This document shows positions 5,446-6,156 of a stretch of DNA of 6,156 nt, piece by piece. A model generated the notes under the pieces. That model was not told the DNA's origin and searched no databases. It saw nothing but the letters and a program-made list of their open reading frames with translations. Position 1 is the stretch's first letter. Each line of letters starts with the position of its first letter. A program made the translations under genes and the position numbers. The DNA lies in contig JAJYOH010000379.1 in NCBI GenBank assembly GCA_021796315.1, positions 1 through 6,156 on the forward strand, read 5' to 3'. Source of the DNA: Chloroflexota bacterium (lineage in GTDB: Bacteria > Chloroflexota > Anaerolineae > Anaerolineales > Villigracilaceae).

Positions 5446-5527
5446 ACCACAAAGACACAGGGAACACGAAGTTTTTTTCTTTGCTGCACAAAGAGGAATC
5501 TCTGTGAACTTTGTGCCTTTGTGGTGA
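5444..5527. repeat. ACCACAAAG-type palindromic repeat between the ABC genes
   Basis: TCACCACAAAGACACAG (5444-5460) and TTGTGCCTTTGTGGTGA (5511-5527) are reverse complements at 15 of 17 positions. The interior carries smaller pairings such as TCTTTG against CAAAGA. It fills nearly all of the 99-base space between the two ABC genes, starting two bases after the upstream stop and reaching the Shine-Dalgarno of the next gene. The interior T run on the + strand reads as A-rich in the transcript, so it does not resemble a terminator. Confidence 0.65.
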
Positions 5528-5529
5528 AA

Positions 5530-6156
5530 CTAATTTGCGCTTGAAATTTCCATTTCCAATTCATCGTCTATCCGCGTCTGGATGTCGTAAATGCGGCGAT
5601 ACATTCCATCTTTCTGCTTGAGCAATTCCTCATGCGTCCCAGACTGGACGACCCGGCCTTTATCCAGAACAAGGATCAGGTCTGCGATCATCACAGACTG
5701 GATGCGATGGGCGATGATGAACGTTGTGCGGTTCGCCATCAGGCCATTCAGCGCCTCGCGGATCTCGGCTTCGGTCTCGGTGTCCACCGATGAAGTGGAG
5801 TCATCCAGGATCAGGATGCGCGGGTTCTTGAGCAGAGTGCGCGCAATCGAAACGCGCTGTTTCTGCCCGCCGCTCAACGTCACGCCTTTCTCACCGACCA
5901 ATGTGTTGTAACCGTCGGGGAAAGCCAGGATCACATCGTAAACTGCGGCGGCTTTGGCGGCGCGCTCGATCTCTTCCTGTGTCACCGCGCGTCCAATGCC
6001 GTACATGATGTTGTCGCGTATCGAGCGGCTGAACAGGAACGGTTCCTGCTGCACGATGCCGATCTGGCTGCGCAGGTATTCGCGCGGATAATCTTTCAAC
6101 TCTTCGCCGTCCAGCAGAACGTGTCCGCTGGTGTAGTCGTGGAAGCGCGGCAGAAG
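5530..6156 (-). CDS. ABC exporter half-transporter, degenerate-site subunit (5' part outside window)
   Basis: Only the last 208 residues are present. The frame stays open through the window edge, starting LLPRFHDYTSGHVLLDGEEL, which lies just after where Walker A would be. The gene therefore continues beyond 6156 and no start should be placed inside. Visible NBD landmarks (numbering from the edge) are the Q-loop in GIVQQEPFLFS (Gln37), canonical LSGGQ at 94-98, Walker B ILILDD at 114-119 and His150 in FIIAHRIQS. The catalytic Glu position is Asp119 (codon GAC), giving ILDDSTSSVD. Such Asp replacements mark the degenerate ATP site of heterodimeric exporters. The C terminus is a short charged tail ending LEMEISSAN. 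It is the promoter-proximal gene of the pair with the ABC gene at 3541-5430 and presumably its dimer partner. Confidence 0.92.
   Translation of the reverse strand, partial: LLPRFHDYTSGHVLLDGEELKDYPREYLRSQIGIVQQEPFLFSRSIRDNIMYGIGRAVTQEEIERAAKAAAVYDVILAFPDGYNTLVGEKGVTLSGGQKQRVSIARTLLKNPRILILDDSTSSVDTETEAEIREALNGLMANRTTFIIAHRIQSVMIADLILVLDKGRVVQSGTHEELLKQKDGMYRRIYDIQTRIDDELEMEISSAN

Noticed and set aside
6097..6099. TTG as the start of the upstream ABC gene
   Set aside because: The frame continues without a stop to the window edge with clear NBD sequence, so the gene is truncated by the window rather than starting here.

Overview
This 6.2 kb window looks like chromosomal bacterial DNA, most plausibly from an Anaerolineae-type Chloroflexota, often recovered only as metagenome bins. 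That is an inference. It rests on the mid-to-high GC content, and on intergenic spaces filled with imperfect palindromes of the types ACCGCAAAGRCGCAAAG, ACCACAAAGACACA and ACACGGATCACACGGA, which I associate with such genomes. The window has no rRNA, tRNA or other direct taxonomic marker.

Left part, + strand (1-1870). A SpoU/TrmH-family RNA 2'-O-methyltransferase overlaps by ATGA a two-helix membrane protein of unknown function. Seven bases later comes a decayed cupin gene, frameshifted twice and lacking its 3' end. Next is a compact cassette absent from ordinary ORF calls: a sigma70-like promoter, a Shine-Dalgarno sequence, a 48-codon ORF for a single-span membrane miniprotein, and a strong intrinsic terminator (1611-1870).

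Middle part (1871-3540). An aldo/keto reductase of the YdhF type lies on the - strand. Its ATG at 2973 is set by a well-placed GGAG. Behind it is about 530 bp without a credible gene. This stretch is densely packed with mobile or repeat-type DNA: a 140-bp MITE-like element with inverted ends and flanking TA dinucleotides, an ACACGGA-type repeat, a near-perfect 29-bp palindrome, a second hairpin, an ACCACAAAG-type palindrome and a probable terminator.

Right part, - strand (3541-6156). Two consecutive ABC exporter half-transporter genes are transcribed leftward, the upstream one cut by the window edge. The upstream NBD has Asp at the catalytic Glu position (ILDDSTSSVD) with an intact LSGGQ. The downstream NBD has the catalytic Glu (IMDEATSSVD) with an altered LSVGQ signature. 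This complementary pattern is expected of a heterodimeric exporter with one degenerate ATP site (TM287/288, BmrCD, LmrCD type). Two repeats touch the pair. A hairpin repeat fills the intercistronic gap and abuts the downstream gene's Shine-Dalgarno. A 54-bp palindrome sits in frame inside the last codons of the downstream gene and supplies 18-19 residues of its C-terminal tail.

No complete new defence or metabolic system is evident. The most interesting points are the miniprotein cassette, the protein-coding palindrome, the MITE-like element and the asymmetric ABC pair.
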